Positions 14,001 through 25,223 of a stretch of DNA of 64,000 nucleotides are shown in pieces (position 1 is the stretch's first letter; each line of letters starts with the position of its first letter). This stretch comes from Buxus sempervirens (taxonomy: Eukaryota; Streptophyta; Magnoliopsida; Buxales; Buxaceae), in assembly GCA_947561395.2 (NCBI GenBank), contig OX387188.1, positions 38,311,942-38,375,941 of the forward strand, read 5' to 3'. The notes beneath the pieces were generated by a model. It saw only the letters and a list, made by a program, of their open reading frames with translations. It was not told the DNA's origin and ran no database searches. The position numbers and the translations under genes are program-made.

Positions 14001-14742
14001 GGAATAAGAACTCTACCTTATGTGGTTCAGTAAGTTTTTTTCAACATTTACCAAGCAGTTTGCAAGAACTTTTCCAATCAAAAGGTTTGTCTTTTAGCAG
14101 GTTGGAAAAGGCATAGCAATCAGAGAATTCCTCATTCTAGAAATTTGAGATGTGGAATTATACAAAAAGTATGATTTTGAGGATCCAATAGAAGATAGAA
14201 TGTTGGATTTTCTCCAGGAGCAGAAATTAAGCTTGTTATTTAATCATGGTACATGTTGATCCATAAGTTCATGGACCAGACTAAATGGATGGCTAACTCT
14301 TTGATCAAGCACACTCAGAATTATGCCGCACACCTCTTCCCCACTTTGAATTCCATATTTCTGATGTCTAGCCTTCTTTCTTGTTCTGCATTCCATGACT
14401 AATAGTCGATCTGCCAATTTTTTGCATTGCGGATCAACTATGATCACTAAAATCCATTTCTGATAAATCATATAAGGCATATGTAGATCCATACTTTTTT
14501 TCAACTGCCCATATCTCACTTCATGTATAAACCCTTCTTCAGTGAAAGTGATATAAGTAAGGAGTAAATTTTACTTGTGTTGATCCTTGCAGTTCTCATT
14601 GCGTGATTTGGATAAAGTTGGGAGCAAAGGAAAATCCATATGCGGCCCGACTTTCTGTCTGGAGTTGCTATTTGGTCCAGCTAATGCACAATGTACGTTT
14701 TCACCTTCATCAGATGACGACATTCCTGAAGATCTAACATAA
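5023..14742 (+). CDS. PTEN1: PTEN-type dual-specificity/lipid phosphatase (PTEN1-like)
   Basis: This gene encodes a phosphatase of the PTEN family, which removes the 3-phosphate of PtdIns(3,4,5)P3 and can act on phosphoproteins. The exons are 5023-5310, 5956-6132, 6654-6767, 8543-8731, 12019-12255, 12364-12465 and 14593-14742. Each of the seven is a multiple of three, and together they give 418 aa. The N-terminal NLVSKKRRRMLVGGYDLDMSY is the PTEN signature. The P-loop HCMAGKGRTG spans residues 153-162, with nucleophile Cys154 and Arg160, and is split by intron 2. The Asp loop is FPFDDNHVPS. A C2 domain follows (GDVKVIFYEK, RLFYVCFNTAFI), then a short acidic tail. The length matches the short PTEN1 type (about 410 aa, pollen-expressed in Arabidopsis) rather than the longer PTEN2 type. 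Intron 4 contains a LINE, but exon frames are untouched. Confidence 0.93.
6811..7244. repeat. 217-bp tandem duplication in PTEN intron 3
   Basis: Two head-to-tail copies (6811-7027 and 7028-7244) differ at only a few bases, so the duplication is fairly recent. Each carries an open minus-strand stretch of about 60 codons, which I read as chance. Copy 1 begins 43 bases after the exon-3 donor. Confidence 0.9.
7928..8300 (-). mobile_element. Degenerate RTE-like LINE remnants in PTEN intron 3
   Basis: Bases 7928-7995 end in a (ttga)n tail after cgaaagctgaccccaact, which resembles the 3' end of plant RTE-type LINEs. From about 8060 to 8300 the minus strand resembles the end of an RTE reverse-transcriptase reading frame (a block like LRWFGDVKWRYKDAP), broken by stops. 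A related copy lies at 44374-44610. The family call is from memory of such repeats. Confidence 0.45.
9145..11791 (+). mobile_element. 5'-truncated L1-type LINE inserted in PTEN intron 4
   Basis: A perfect 13-bp target-site duplication, aagtctatctcgg, flanks the element at 9132-9144 and 11792-11804. The 3' end is a short poly(A) run. The insert lies in the sense orientation of the host gene. It holds only the reverse transcriptase and the C-terminal zinc-finger part of ORF2; the endonuclease and ORF1 are missing. Its first 75 bases are rearranged: a copy of the codons for GKDKAPGP (9145-9165) recurs at about 9276-9296, and a GAGAGC-AACGACA-AGGAT phrase occurs twice. Confidence 0.95.
9220..11559 (+). 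pseudogene. LINE ORF2 remnant (reverse transcriptase + zf-RVT), inactive
   Basis: The frame opens inside the reverse transcriptase (KDKAPGPDGF, about 9276) and runs to a stop at 10680. It shows FRPISL, SAFVGRRQILD, RGLRQGDPLSPFLF and, at about 9982-9993, FAND. The family motif is F-A-D-D, so a catalytic Asp has become Asn (GAT to AAT). Coding sense then continues in other frames: LFRFWSDIWWKG from about 10734, a piece reading RDFRPADIVEWV near 10885, and a zf-RVT-like domain (CLMCMKDAESVDHLLLRCPV) at 10915-11559. At least three frame breaks are present. It cannot encode an active enzyme. Confidence 0.9.
12600..13040. repeat. Possible degenerate DNA-transposon remnant in PTEN intron 6
   Basis: The start reads aggaatggcaattctgtaggctgggctgg, and the end holds stretches such as ggcccaagtccagacct that partly match it in reverse complement. 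This resembles the termini of GGC-rich non-autonomous hAT-like elements in plants. It is too decayed to delimit. Confidence 0.25.
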
Positions 14743-15478
14743 AATCCTGACAGAAGTTACAAGATTTCACAGGTTCTTTGCAAGTCATGCTAAACATAGC
14801 TCCATTCTGTAAGATGGTTCATATGATTAACCTCCAAAGTCTTAATCTAAATAGTACCTGACTAATCCAGCTGTTTCGCCGTCTTGTTTTTTGTGGTGGA
14901 GGGCACTGGAAATGAATCAAAAGAATAAGAACAAGTTTGTAATTAGAACTTGAAATCATTGCTCATGAAATGAAATTTTGTTTCTTGCTGAGAATAGATG
15001 AAGGCTTGTCTATTTATTTTCCTCTGTTTTTTCATTTCTGATTTGTATACTTGATCAAATTGAAAACCGTGAAGCCGGGTTGTCTTCATCCTATCACATG
15101 AACCTATAGACACGTCTTTCTATTTTTTTCAATGTTAAGCAAGATCTCATGCAACAGATAAGTTATGACAAGTCAGAGAAAGGCTTCCTGGTTCTAATAG
15201 CTTAGTTCACTGAATCAAAAATGGCTATGGTTCATGTCATTACGCCACAAATGTAGATTTCTAATTCCTTTGAATGCCATGTTAGAATGACGGAATTGTG
15301 TTACATCTCCAGCTCTTGGTAATTATTGTCAATATCCAAATCCAGAATGCTGTGATCCACAGTGATGTTTAATCAACTTTGTATCAGGAGTTGGAAGGGT
15401 TTTCTGTTTTGGGTTAGTCCTTGAGAATAGTATGTTATGTGGGTAGTTAGTTATTATACCCATACGCATGGCATTAAC
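14743..15478. other. PTEN 3' flank and intergenic DNA
   Basis: The PTEN 3' UTR probably fills the first few hundred bases. I see no gene, RNA or clear repeat here. Homology to copy B starts at the cagaacttgg at 15479. Confidence 0.6.
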
Positions 15479-15856
15479 AGAACTTGGTATTGCAACAATT
15501 CAGGAAAAAAACTGAAGGGTAGTTTGGGTAAAAAATAGATTTATTTGAATGCTTATCCTTATCATAACGACCCAAAGTTAGCTGACTGGGAGGATTTTCA
15601 AAACCATTATCTTTTCCCTTTTAACAGATTTCCCATTGAAATTTATGTATTAATGTGACCATTTTTGTAAGATATATGGTGCTGATAAGCAAAGCTGCTG
15701 CATTCATTTCATCTGGGATCATAATAACAAGCTCCAACTCCAATCAGCTACATACACAAACTTTCCAAGCAAAGGCAACATATTAATACTTAATTTAGAA
15801 ACTGAATTTAAAAGGATTTCTGCATCTTGCTTGCTACAGCAACTGAGCTGGAATTC

Positions 15857-16312
15857 TCATTTTTTACTGAGGAATCCTTGAGCCATCTTCAAGTAGTCAC
15901 CACCCCCACCCTCTGAACCGGCTTCTCCCTCAGATTTCGACTGTGCAGGAGCATCTTTGGGAGGATCAGTTGAATGGGTAGTTGCGGAATCGCCGGAGCT
16001 GGTGTCGGTGGTGGCGGTGGTGGTGGTGGAGGGCTGAGAAGTTTGGTAGTGGTGGAGATAATTCTCAGCCTTGTCCACATACTGGCCAACGCCTTTCTCC
16101 TGATCCAGCTTGGCATAATGAGAGCCAGCACCAAGCAGATCACCTGCAGCATCAGCAGCTCTAGCTTTGTCTACCTTGTCTTTTTCATTTCGGAGAGTGG
16201 CTTGACCTGCCTCAGATAACACCTTGGCACTGGACATCAACTCAGATGTGGAAAATTGGTTTTCTTCTTTCTCATTTTGGGTGGTAGGTTTTTTCACAGA
16301 ACTTGGATCCAT
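15857..16312 (-). CDS. Nodulin-related protein 1-like, copy A
   Basis: This is a single-exon gene for 151 aa, like the plant nodulin-related protein 1 family (Arabidopsis NRP1, linked by my recollection to heat stress and ABA responses). Visible features are the family core SELMSSAKVLSEAGQA (residues 23-38), an alpha-helical stretch with DKARAADAAGDLL, KAENYLHHYQTSQ, a Thr/Ser-rich linker and the C-terminal DYLKMAQGFL. No signal peptide or membrane segment is seen; the protein is hydrophilic. An in-frame ATG lies six codons upstream, but the MDPSS start is shared with copy B and lacks that extension there, so I place the start at 16312. It reads away from the GDAP2 copy. The frame is intact. 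The biochemical function of the family is unknown. Confidence 0.85.
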   Translation of the reverse strand: MDPSSVKKPTTQNEKEENQFSTSELMSSAKVLSEAGQATLRNEKDKVDKARAADAAGDLLGAGSHYAKLDQEKGVGQYVDKAENYLHHYQTSQPSTTTTATTDTSSGDSATTHSTDPPKDAPAQSKSEGEAGSEGGGGDYLKMAQGFLSKK

Positions 16313-18645
16313 GAATTTGTTATAAGTCAAAGGAAATCTTACTCAGAGAGAGGAGAAAGAGGGGCTTGGAACTTCTTGAATACTCTTGCTGTATAAGTAG
16401 TCTCAGAAGGTAATGTGGCAAGCCATGAGGATGTGGTTGGTCTTGATTCTTGAAAGCACCCAAAGTCCAATTATGGAGGGCCATAGTAATTGAGGACAGT
16501 GGGATGCATTATGACCACAACTTAGGAGAGTGAGATTTTAATTTTGTGATGCTCGTCACCTTTGATCTCTGACTTAAAATATGCCACTTGGGTCGGTTAT
16601 TTAACCTGTCAGCAGCGACATCCTATCCTTGCTTTAAGTCTCTTTGTTAGGGGGCGGGGCCAGGTTGAGCTCTGGCCTAACTCATTAGCCTTCGCTAGAA
16701 GGAGTTTTATTATAATGATTTGACATAAAGCATATCGATTTGACATAAAATTTAAGTGGTTTGAGTTTAAGGAGGCTATCGTGTTTCATCAAATTTGAGG
16801 AAACACGGCAGCAATCTCTAAATATTTTGAAAATAATATAAGGATAGGGAAGTTGCTGCAAGTCAAAATTTGCATTATTCCCTTTTTTTTCTTCCTTATT
16901 TTAAAGATAGGGAATAAGATAAGGAAACTGTTGCTAATGCTCTTAGTCCTTATCTTCCACAATAGGATCTTATTTTGATTCTTACTATACTAATGGGAGA
17001 TGGTTGGCCCTTTCACTCCGTGCAAAGGATGCACAAGGAGGTGATAAATGGGTTTTCTTCAAGAACAACTAATATTTTGAGGAAGTGATGAAGTGAAAAT
17101 ATCAAGTTGCCCTCATAAAAATATCTTATAAAAGGGTATTATAAAGATTATAGCTGTAAATTCTAAGGGGCTGCTTCCCATTTATTTATAGTATTATATA
17201 AAGAGAACACTTAAGATTCTTGACTACATCTACTTCCTATGATATCCTTCACTTTTTTCTCCCAAGTTATTTACACATACCTATCTTGATATACCCAAAC
17301 TACCTTTTATCTACTTTTATCTCCCAATAATTGCTTATACTTATGATAACTATGTATCAACTAATCAAGTAGTTTAAAATACATATTCAAACATTCTAGA
17401 CGATAAAAGGAATTGCACTAGTCTTTTGTAGAAAGCAACAAAGCATTACGCGTTTGTTTTCCTTAGTATAATATAAATTTTAACAAAAGAAAAAAAAATT
17501 TAAGAAAAAAAAGGACTCAAATAATGGAAGGCAGTTATATGCTGTTCTAATGTATGCTGACTAGGGGAATGAACATGCTATACGCATAGCAAAAGACTTA
17601 GGAACAAAGAGGATGTAGGCAGTTAGTTGCAACACGGGGCTCTTTGCCAGAAGAATTAGAAAACGTTTTGGACGGAGGCATTGATGGGGAGTCTTTTGGT
17701 GTTGCTTCTTGGCGATTGGAAGCACATTATGATGGTGGTTATTGACACACGTTGCATTAACAATTGGTGGGTATTTGAGATACAAAATGTCAGCCAGAAA
17801 AAGATGTATTGTCTTTATGTATATTAATTGGTGGATATGATGGTGGTTATTGACACACATTGCATTAACAAAACTGGTATTAGAGTAAATTTAGAATTAA
17901 TTGATGGGTATTTGGGATACAAAATATCAGCCAGAAAACGATGTATTGTCTTTATGTATAATAATAGATAGGTAGGGGTGGCACTTGCAAGATTTTATGG
18001 AGACTTTTATATAATGTAGATGTAGATGTAGATGTAGAAATAGACGTTTAAGAAGCAATGGATAGAACACGTCGCTCTATTTCCGGATTCAGTACTATCC
18101 TGAATCATATGTTAAGGAAAAAAGCCCCTCTTCACTTTTTGTACTTTAGAGTTTGGAGGGATCGTTAATATGAACTCTTCTCGAGAAGGCTCATTTCGGC
18201 TCGACCGAGTCCCTGGGATCGGCCCTATGACGGTGATGCCAGGACCATAGACCATTTCCCATTCACATAAGGCTAAAGGCCCAGGCCAAACCAACCCGTA
18301 CGAGTAATGAACGCCCCCGAAATTTTCAGAGAACTTAAGTTTTTTTTCTCTTTTTGTTTTTTGCTCTTAGATGATTTTCGACAACTCGCAAATTTGTGAT
18401 CTTCCGGAGACAATTTTGGTTGAAAATGGGGCCAATTGCAACGCGATCCTTTTAGAGCATTTCTGGAGGGAAGGTTGTGTTCGATTAGGATTTGCAATCT
18501 TTGATTTTTAGTTTGGAATTGAAGTTGGAAATCGTCGTAGACAATTTTTGAAAATTTTGAATTCGTTAAGATGGGAGGGAATTTTGAGGACGCGTGATCT
18601 TGGGTTTGAGGGATTCGGTTTGGGTGTGAAAGATTTGATATTGGG
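16313..18645. other. Spacer between NRP copy A and the GDAP2 pseudogene
   Basis: It matches 25671-28467 in copy B, so it is the former divergent promoter region. No gene is seen. Two CACGTGG motifs present in copy B are changed here, to CACGGGG (17633-17639) and CACGTCG (about 18068). Confidence 0.65.
17715..17962. repeat. Imperfect tandem duplication specific to copy A
   Basis: The phrase from gatggtggttattgacacac to gatgtattgtctttatgtata occurs twice in a row, with a gap in the first copy. The same place in copy B (about 27275-27400) has it once, so the duplication followed the segmental event. Confidence 0.8.
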
Positions 18646-21546
18646 TCATCCTCGTCTGGAGGTTTCCTGTCGATCATGAAGTCAATTCAAAGATTTATCT
18701 TTGGCGGGGCAACCCTAGGAATCTTGAGGTTGACGCTGTTGTGAACTCTACCAATGAGGTGAGCAGTGAATTCTCTAATGAAAGTACTTGTTTCTCTGTT
18801 CCTTGTGTAGAACATTTTTAGTTGATTTTTGTAATAATTACTAATCTTCTTTGAAACTGATGCCATGGCATTAAATTTGTTTCTCTTTATTGAGGATTGA
18901 TTTAATAGTTAGGGTAGCTTATAAGCTCAGGTAAAGTGATTGAATTAGGTTCTCTTGCTAGTTTCTCAAGTTTGTTTGTTTTATAGAATTTGGATGAAGC
19001 ACACAGCAGCCCAGGTTTGCATGCTGCAGCTGGCCCTGGTCTTGCGGAAGAGTGTGAGATGCTGGTAAGCTGGAGTGGTCGAAATTTTTCTCTATCAGAT
19101 TTCAGTTCTTCTATTTTGTTTGTTTATGTGTTGATAGTTTTCAAAGTCAGACATGAACATAGCATGAGATATGGGAGAAAGCACTGTCATTTGATAACAA
19201 GTTGTTTGCCTGAGGAAATTCTGATAAGATGAAACTTATATGGAGAAAGCACTGTCATTTGATAACGCATCTATTTTTCGACAGTAAGAAATCGTGATCC
19301 TGCTTCGTTTTATACAGGGTGGATGCCGTACAGGAATGGCAAAATCTACCAATGCACACAATCTCCCTGCTCAGTAGGTGTATGAGTTTTGTGGTTTGTT
19401 AATTATTGTTTTATTTACTTACATGCATACATACATACGTACATACATACATACATATTTTTATATTGTGGTAGACATGCTCATTATTATTGCTGTTATT
19501 TTTTGTAATGCTCATGACTTTGTAACTTAGTTGTGCTGAGAGAGAAAAGGAATTCATTTTATTATGATTCACCAGCCCCTTTTCCATGTATTTGTTCTTA
19601 GAAACCACAGATGCTGATTATGTAAGTTAGGCGGGTATTCCAAACTCAGACCAGTAACATATATGGTTGTTCTCCAACATTAAATTGATTTCCTGATATC
19701 TGCTGATAAGAGGAAGCAACCATATCTTTATGTATTGTTTTCTAAGGGTTTCAGGTATTGTTTAATTTTCAGATGGGATGGAGCACTTTTTATGATAATA
19801 TTCATATAGTCACTAAATCAGCATGATATCTGTTTTAAGCATTTCTATGATCTTGCTGCACAGAACGTGTATTTTGCTGTAACCAAGGTTTAGATTATTG
19901 GTTTCGGGTCAGGAATCAGCCCCCTCAATGCTTATACCAGTTTGTAGATATCGGCCAATACAAGTTGGTATATATTGGCTGACCCAAGTTGGATATAGGT
20001 TGACAACATTGAAAGATAGAAGCAATTTGATGAGTATTAGAATCTACATTTTAAGATATTCACTTATAGATTATATATCACTTATGGATTATATACATTC
20101 TAATGGTAATTTTTTTTATGAACCATCCTTTTCCTGTAGCATTTATTCTAATATATCATTTCCTCTATAAAAATATGTATGATATGTTATAATCCATTTC
20201 TTAGTGCTCATTTGATGTCAACTCAGAAACCTGCTTCTTCCATGTAAGTTGGATGGATTAATGATTTCTTAAATGATCTTTCAGGAGGATTATTCATACT
20301 GTGGGTCCGAAGTATACAGTTAAATACCATATTGCTGCCGAAAACGCTCTGAGTCACTGTTACCGCTCTTGTCTTGAATTTCTCATTGAGAGTGGACTTC
20401 AAAGGTTGTTATGTAGTCAGTGCTGCATATGTTGATCTTTTTGTTCAGATTGATTTTGCATTCTTTGAGGACAGTTGAGACTTAGATTGAAATTTTTAAA
20501 TGCAGCATTGCTTTCGGTTGTATATACACAGGCTAAAAACTATCCCCGTGAACCTGTTGCACATGTAGCAATAAGTGAGATTCATCCTTGTGTTGCAGTG
20601 TTATTTATTTTATTTGGTGATGCTCTTCTTTACTTGCCAGTGTGTACCTTTTGATGAAATGCCTATCATGTACCACATTTGTATAACATATAATTATAAT
20701 AGCTATCTACATATGCGTGTATTTATGATGTATGTGATGCACATGTATGAAGAAGATGAGTAAAAGATTCTTTCTTTCATCTGGAACTATTCACAAAGTG
20801 TTTTGTTCCATTTCTTTTTGAATATATAATTTTCATCCGGAACTGATCAGGGACTGTGCGACGGTTTCTTGAGAAGCAGAAAAATAAGATTAAAGCGGTT
20901 GTCTTTTGTACTACCTCATCATCTGATACAGAGATATATAAAAGGTATTGCTCCTCCATGTATTGTTTCCATTGCTGTGCTGCCACAAAATTCAGTTTTT
21001 TTAGCATCAGTTAATTGTAACCTACATGTTTCTCAGTTTGTGTTTGTGCCAATCTCAAGCTTTATAGATTTTTCTTATGCTATTCTATTGTGCAGATTTC
21101 TTCCACTTTACTTTCCTAGGGATAACCATGAAGAGGAGATCGCATTGTCAAAGCTGCCTGCAGACGTTGGGGACGAGAATGGTGAAACAGCAATAGATGA
21201 ACGCAAAATCCGAATAAAGCCATTGCCTGCTGGCGCAATGAATACACCTAAACCTGTCACATTGCCTGAAGATTTTTCTGGTGGTGATGTTGGTTTTGAA
21301 AATGAGACGGTTAGTGTAACTTAATACTCATTGGAAATGATGAATGTATATTCATGTTTATGTAGGTTATTCTTTATACGTAAGAGATCACTGCCTCCTA
21401 TTCATCCAAAAAAAAAAGAGATCACTGCCATTTATTCACAAATATTGGAACAGATTGTTCTGATATAAGTAATTGTCTTCATCGGTCAACTAGTTCTCTA
21501 ATTGTAAGAAGAATTTAAATCTTAAAATTATGTTTGTAATTCAGCC

Positions 21547-21941
21547 GTGAGCTAGATCTGGCAATGGGTCGGGTTATAATTGCGTTGGGTTAATCGTTTC
21601 GAGTTGAACCGATTAATGGTGGGTTGGAAAAACCCCAAATTAAACCCAACCTGCCAACTCGATTTTTTTTTTTTTTCAAAAATATGATTAGAATAGGGTT
21701 TGGTGCTTAATCGGGTCGGGTTGTGCCGGGCTCAGGTCAGGTCATAATAGGGTTGGGGGTAATCGGGTCGTGTCGGATCACTTTTTGCCGATTTCTTTCC
21801 GAGTTATAATTGGGTTGACCCGATTATCCCGACTACGGGCAGGTTGGGAAAACCTCAACCCAATAAATATACGGGTCAATCCAAACCCGTTTAAATCGGG
21901 TTGGTTCAGGTTGACTCATTGGGTCGGGTTACTTTTTGCGA
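21547..21941 (-). mobile_element. hAT-like MITE in GDAP2 pseudogene intron 7
   Basis: About 395 bp, rich in gggtcgggtt and its inverse. It is flanked by near-identical 8-bp repeats, attcagcc (21539-21546) and attctgcc (21942-21949). The same site in copy B (about 31660-31668) holds one attctgcc and no insert, so B is the empty site. A relative in opposite orientation is at 47889-48297. It encodes nothing and would depend on an outside hAT-type transposase. The superfamily call rests on the 8-bp TSD and the TIR style. Confidence 0.85.
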
Positions 21942-22306
21942 ATTCTGCCAGGAACATTAGTTATGTTAAATGGCACTACATAGGCTAATTGAGCAATAAG
22001 TGGCATCTTTTACATTGTCATTGGTTTACTTGACATCATATTACTCCTAGTCTAATCCCAGCTGTTTTGGTGTCTAGGATTTGAATCCTGTTTTTCAATT
22101 CCACTATGAGCTCAATTTATGAGAACAAAATTCATGAAAGGATATAAAGAAAGCTATATGTAGGATGACAACCTGAACCCATCTTGAGTTTTGCCATTAG
22201 CATCATGCCCAAAAATGCATAAATATTGAATTTATTTAATTAAGTCACATGTGTGTGTATCATAGCACATGGGAAACCTAGAATGCATGCCCCACTTGTT
22301 TGGGCC

Positions 22307-23142
22307 TGTAGGAAGAGAAAATTTTGAGATGCCACATGGCAAAATCTCACAAAAGTGTGGATCCCATTTAGAGATAAAATTATTTAAATAAAATAAATAC
22401 AATTTTATCTCTAAAATTGCTTGTGGGGCTCATGAAGAATTATTATTTGATAATTCTCAAAATAAATGAATTATCTTTAAATATTGACAATTCTTAAAAA
22501 AAATAGAGAATTATCTGCAACTTGTGATAATTCTCTCAAGAGTTTTAGATCTAGAGAGCCCTATCCTCCCAACATTTATAAATAGGGTGGTTCTCTCTTC
22601 ATTCGGGACAGATTAAGTTTACAAAAGAAAAGAAGCAAAGCCCTACTGCTCTGAAGACTTAAGCCCTGAAGAATTGAAGTGTTGCTATTCTGAAGACTTT
22701 AAGCTCTGAAGATTCAAGAAACCTTTAAGCACTAAAGACTTGAAGACTAAATACTGTATTCAAGATCTGAAGATTCAAGCTGAAGATTTTAGCATCTCGT
22801 CTCTGACACGCTTTACAGCCCAGAGATCTACATCAAATACCGAAGTTGTTTTTTTTTTTTTTTTTAGATCTTCAACAAGCCTACAAGCCGAAGATCAAAC
22901 CGAAGTCTTCTCCCCAAATCCAGCATAGATCTACACGTAGAATCCATTAGATCTACCACTTTGTCTGCCTTTCGTGAAGTTCGGAAAGCTGAAAACTGAT
23001 TTGGGATCAAGCTATTTCAGCCCTCAAATTGAAGATTTTTTGAAGAAAAGAATAAGAGGAATCACAGAGATTTGTACTATAGTATTTTTAATAAAAAGCA
23101 CATCTGATCCGTTTGATTTCAAACGCAAAATTTGTGTATACA
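22307..23142. mobile_element. Solo LTR (836 bp) in GDAP2 pseudogene intron 7
   Basis: The insert starts TGTA and ends TACA and is absent from copy B, where tttgggcccaaaag is continuous (about 32020-32033). Flanking bases gggcc and gaccc fit a decayed short target duplication. Inside are a TATA-like atttataaatagggt (about 22574), poly(A)-signal-like aataaa near the end, and a run of gaagactt-type repeats at 22650-22760. No internal retroelement domain is present, so recombination between two LTRs is the likely origin. Confidence 0.8.
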
Positions 23143-23243
23143 GACCCAAAAGAGAATTCATCTAATATTTTTGCCTGAGGAGCCTCTATGCAAAGAATAG
23201 CTTGTTTGGATACATGTAATAATCTTATTAGGCCTTGGAATCA

Positions 23244-23385
23244 TTGACTGTGACACTTAGCTTTCATGTGGTATCATGGTAATCAATAGAATTTTGTTCA
23301 TTTTTAACTTAACTGTGGCACGTAGCTTTCATGTGGTGTCATGGTAATCAATAGAATTTTGTTCATTTTTAACTTTTATATTCAT
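23244..23385. repeat. Tandem repeat of about 72 bp, shared by both copies
   Basis: The phrase with cacgtagctttcatgtggtgtcatggtaatcaatagaattttg in variant forms occurs twice here and twice in copy B (about 32125-32262). Both copies have it, so it predates the segmental duplication. Confidence 0.8.
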
Positions 23386-24012
23386 TGATGGACTAAAATC
23401 TTTGGTTCCTATGCAATGAATCCCATAGTTCATTACCCATGCCTTCATCATTTCATGTTTGTTGAATTTATAGAAAGCTGTTATCCTAACAGGAATTCCT
23501 CTTACTTGGATTCATATTTGGATCCTGAATTCATGTCCTTAACGAAGGATCCTGATGAGAGACACAAGGAAAAGTGGGAAAAAGTTGCCAAAGCTCAGAG
23601 CAGTTGGAATTGTGCAAAAATGCTGGGATTTGGAGATCTTGGTGGTCCTCCGTTGTCTGCTGCTGAACAATATGCACTTCATTCAAGGTATCTTGCTAAA
23701 GCAAATTCTCTCAATCTTTCTGAAATTGCAGAAATGAAGATTGTGCAAGTATTTCTTCTCTCCTGCTTCCTCGCACCCTTTCTAAGTTTTTGGTTAGCTA
23801 CACCATGGATTTTTGTTTTTTTTTCTTGAGTAACAACTAATATATATTTATGTTGCTTTGCATTTCATTTCACAAGGCCAGTATTTCTTGTTTCTTGCTA
23901 GTGGCATTGGTCATGGTTTAAAAGTTTTTGGATTGCCTTTTTCCAATTTTTGTTTTTTGTTTTTTTTAATGGTGGCTTAGACTGTAACAATGAATAGAGA
24001 ACAAATAAGAAA

Positions 24013-24802
24013 ATATCAGGCAGAAAAAATCACTTACAACATGAGGAAGCTGTTACAAGTGATAAAGGAATGCCATTTGATCTGTAGCAGATTTATTTGA
24101 ATGCTTATCCTTATCATAACCACCCAAAGTTAGTTGACTGGGAGGATTTTCAAAACCATTATCTTTTGGGAAAATTACCGTCCACCCTGTCTTTTAAGAC
24201 GTTATTCCAAAATACACTACCTTCGTAACAAATTATCATGTTTACACTAGTTTTATAAACAAAATGATAGAATGCCCTACTACATATGTTAGGAGACAGA
24301 AAATGCCACTTTTGCCCCCAGTTTACAACTTAAAAACTCAGTTTTTATACTTTAGGGTGGTTTATACAAAAATAACCTACTAACGAACCAGTTTTAGGTT
24401 GAACCGGTCTTTTTTCACAAACCCAACCCTTTCATTCTCCTTCAATCTCGAGGGCTTTCCCAGTCGAGATTGTCAAGGATTTCCGATGGAGATTGCCGGG
24501 GATTTCTCCTACTGTATCAGTAATAGTCTTTCCTTTCTCTTCTAGATTTCTTGTTAGATCTTCATCTCCTTCCTCATTGTCTCTTTCCATCTCTAGATTT
24601 CTCCAAAATCAAATTCTAATTTCTAATCTGATCTCCGCAACATTTCTCTGTGTCTCAAGTCGTTTCTCTGCTACGCTTCTAAAATCAGAAACCACAAGAT
24701 GGTGTTTCACTGAAAAGCCAACTCTGCCATTTCCATGACAAATTTGTAGCGCCAGAAGTAGATCGACAAACCGGAGATATATAGAAATAATTCCAGAAAG
24801 GG
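24013..24802. repeat. Junction between duplication copies A and B
   Basis: After 74 bases of unmatched sequence, 24087-24167 is a third partial copy of the unit's start (agatttatttgaatgctt to ccattatctttt), closer to copy B than to A. From 24168 the sequence changes abruptly to gggaaaattaccgtccaccc, which looks like a Mutator-like terminal sequence, and runs without a recognisable gene to 24802. A short open reading frame at 24493-24738 is not one I recognise. The DNA may be a transposon insertion at the breakpoint; only one end is suggested. Confidence 0.55.
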
Positions 24803-25223
24803 TTCAGAACTTGGTATTGCAACAAATCAGGAAAAAAACTGGAGGGTAGTTTGGGTAAAAAAATAGATTTATTTGAATGCTTATCCTTATCATAACCACC
24901 CAAAGTTAGTTGACCGGGAGTTTACCCAAAAAAAAAAAAAAAAGTTAGTTGACTGGGAGGATTTTCAAAACCATTATCTTTTCCCTTTTAACAGATTTCC
25001 CATTGAAATTTATGTATTAATGTGACCATTTTTGTAAGATATATGGTGCGAATAAGCAAAGCTACTGCATTCAGTTCATCTGGGATGATAATAACAAGCT
25101 CCAACTCCATTCAGCTACATACACAACTTTACCAAGCAAAGGCAACATACTAATACTTAATTTAGAAACTGAATTTAAAAGGATTTCTGCATCTTGCTTG
25201 CTACAGCAACTGAGCTGGAATTC

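Larger units (their letters stand above)
18646..23744 (+). pseudogene. GDAP2-like pseudogene (copy A), truncated at both ends
   Basis: Eight regions match exons 1-8 of the intact gene at 28468-34894: 18646-18758 (end of exon 1), 18987-19064, 19318-19373, 20285-20404, 20506-20574, 20851-20944, 21096-21309 and 23493-23744. Lesions against copy B are: loss of the start codon and most of exon 1; a separate 31-bp deletion in exon 1; a 2-bp deletion in exon 5 (acacagaggct to acacaggct); a 1-bp insertion in exon 7; the exon-8 donor changed from gtaagt to gcaagt; and no exons 9-14, so the Sec14-like half is absent. Intron 7 received a MITE and a solo LTR. A truncated macro-domain transcript is possible, a functional GDAP2 is not. 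Confidence 0.93.
15479..24012 (+). repeat. Tandem segmental duplication, copy A
   Basis: Collinear and very similar to 24803-32898. It begins at cagaacttggtattgcaac and ends at gaatagagaacaaataag, inside what is intron 8 of GDAP2 in copy B. It holds a nodulin-related gene, the spacer, and a GDAP2 pseudogene. It differs from copy B by a hAT-like MITE, an 836-bp solo LTR, an internal tandem duplication at about 17715-17962, and deletions in GDAP2 exon 1. Confidence 0.95.

Noticed and set aside
14244-14545. Open minus-strand stretch of about 100 codons in PTEN intron 6
   Set aside because: It has no ATG at a sensible place and no family I recognise. It may be an old gene fragment, but nothing supports a live gene.
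15889-16219. Long frames on both strands overlapping NRP copy A (and the same at 25256-25682 for copy B)
   Set aside because: They are shadows of the NRP coding sequence; Pro- and Gly-runs come from the Thr-rich linker read in other frames.
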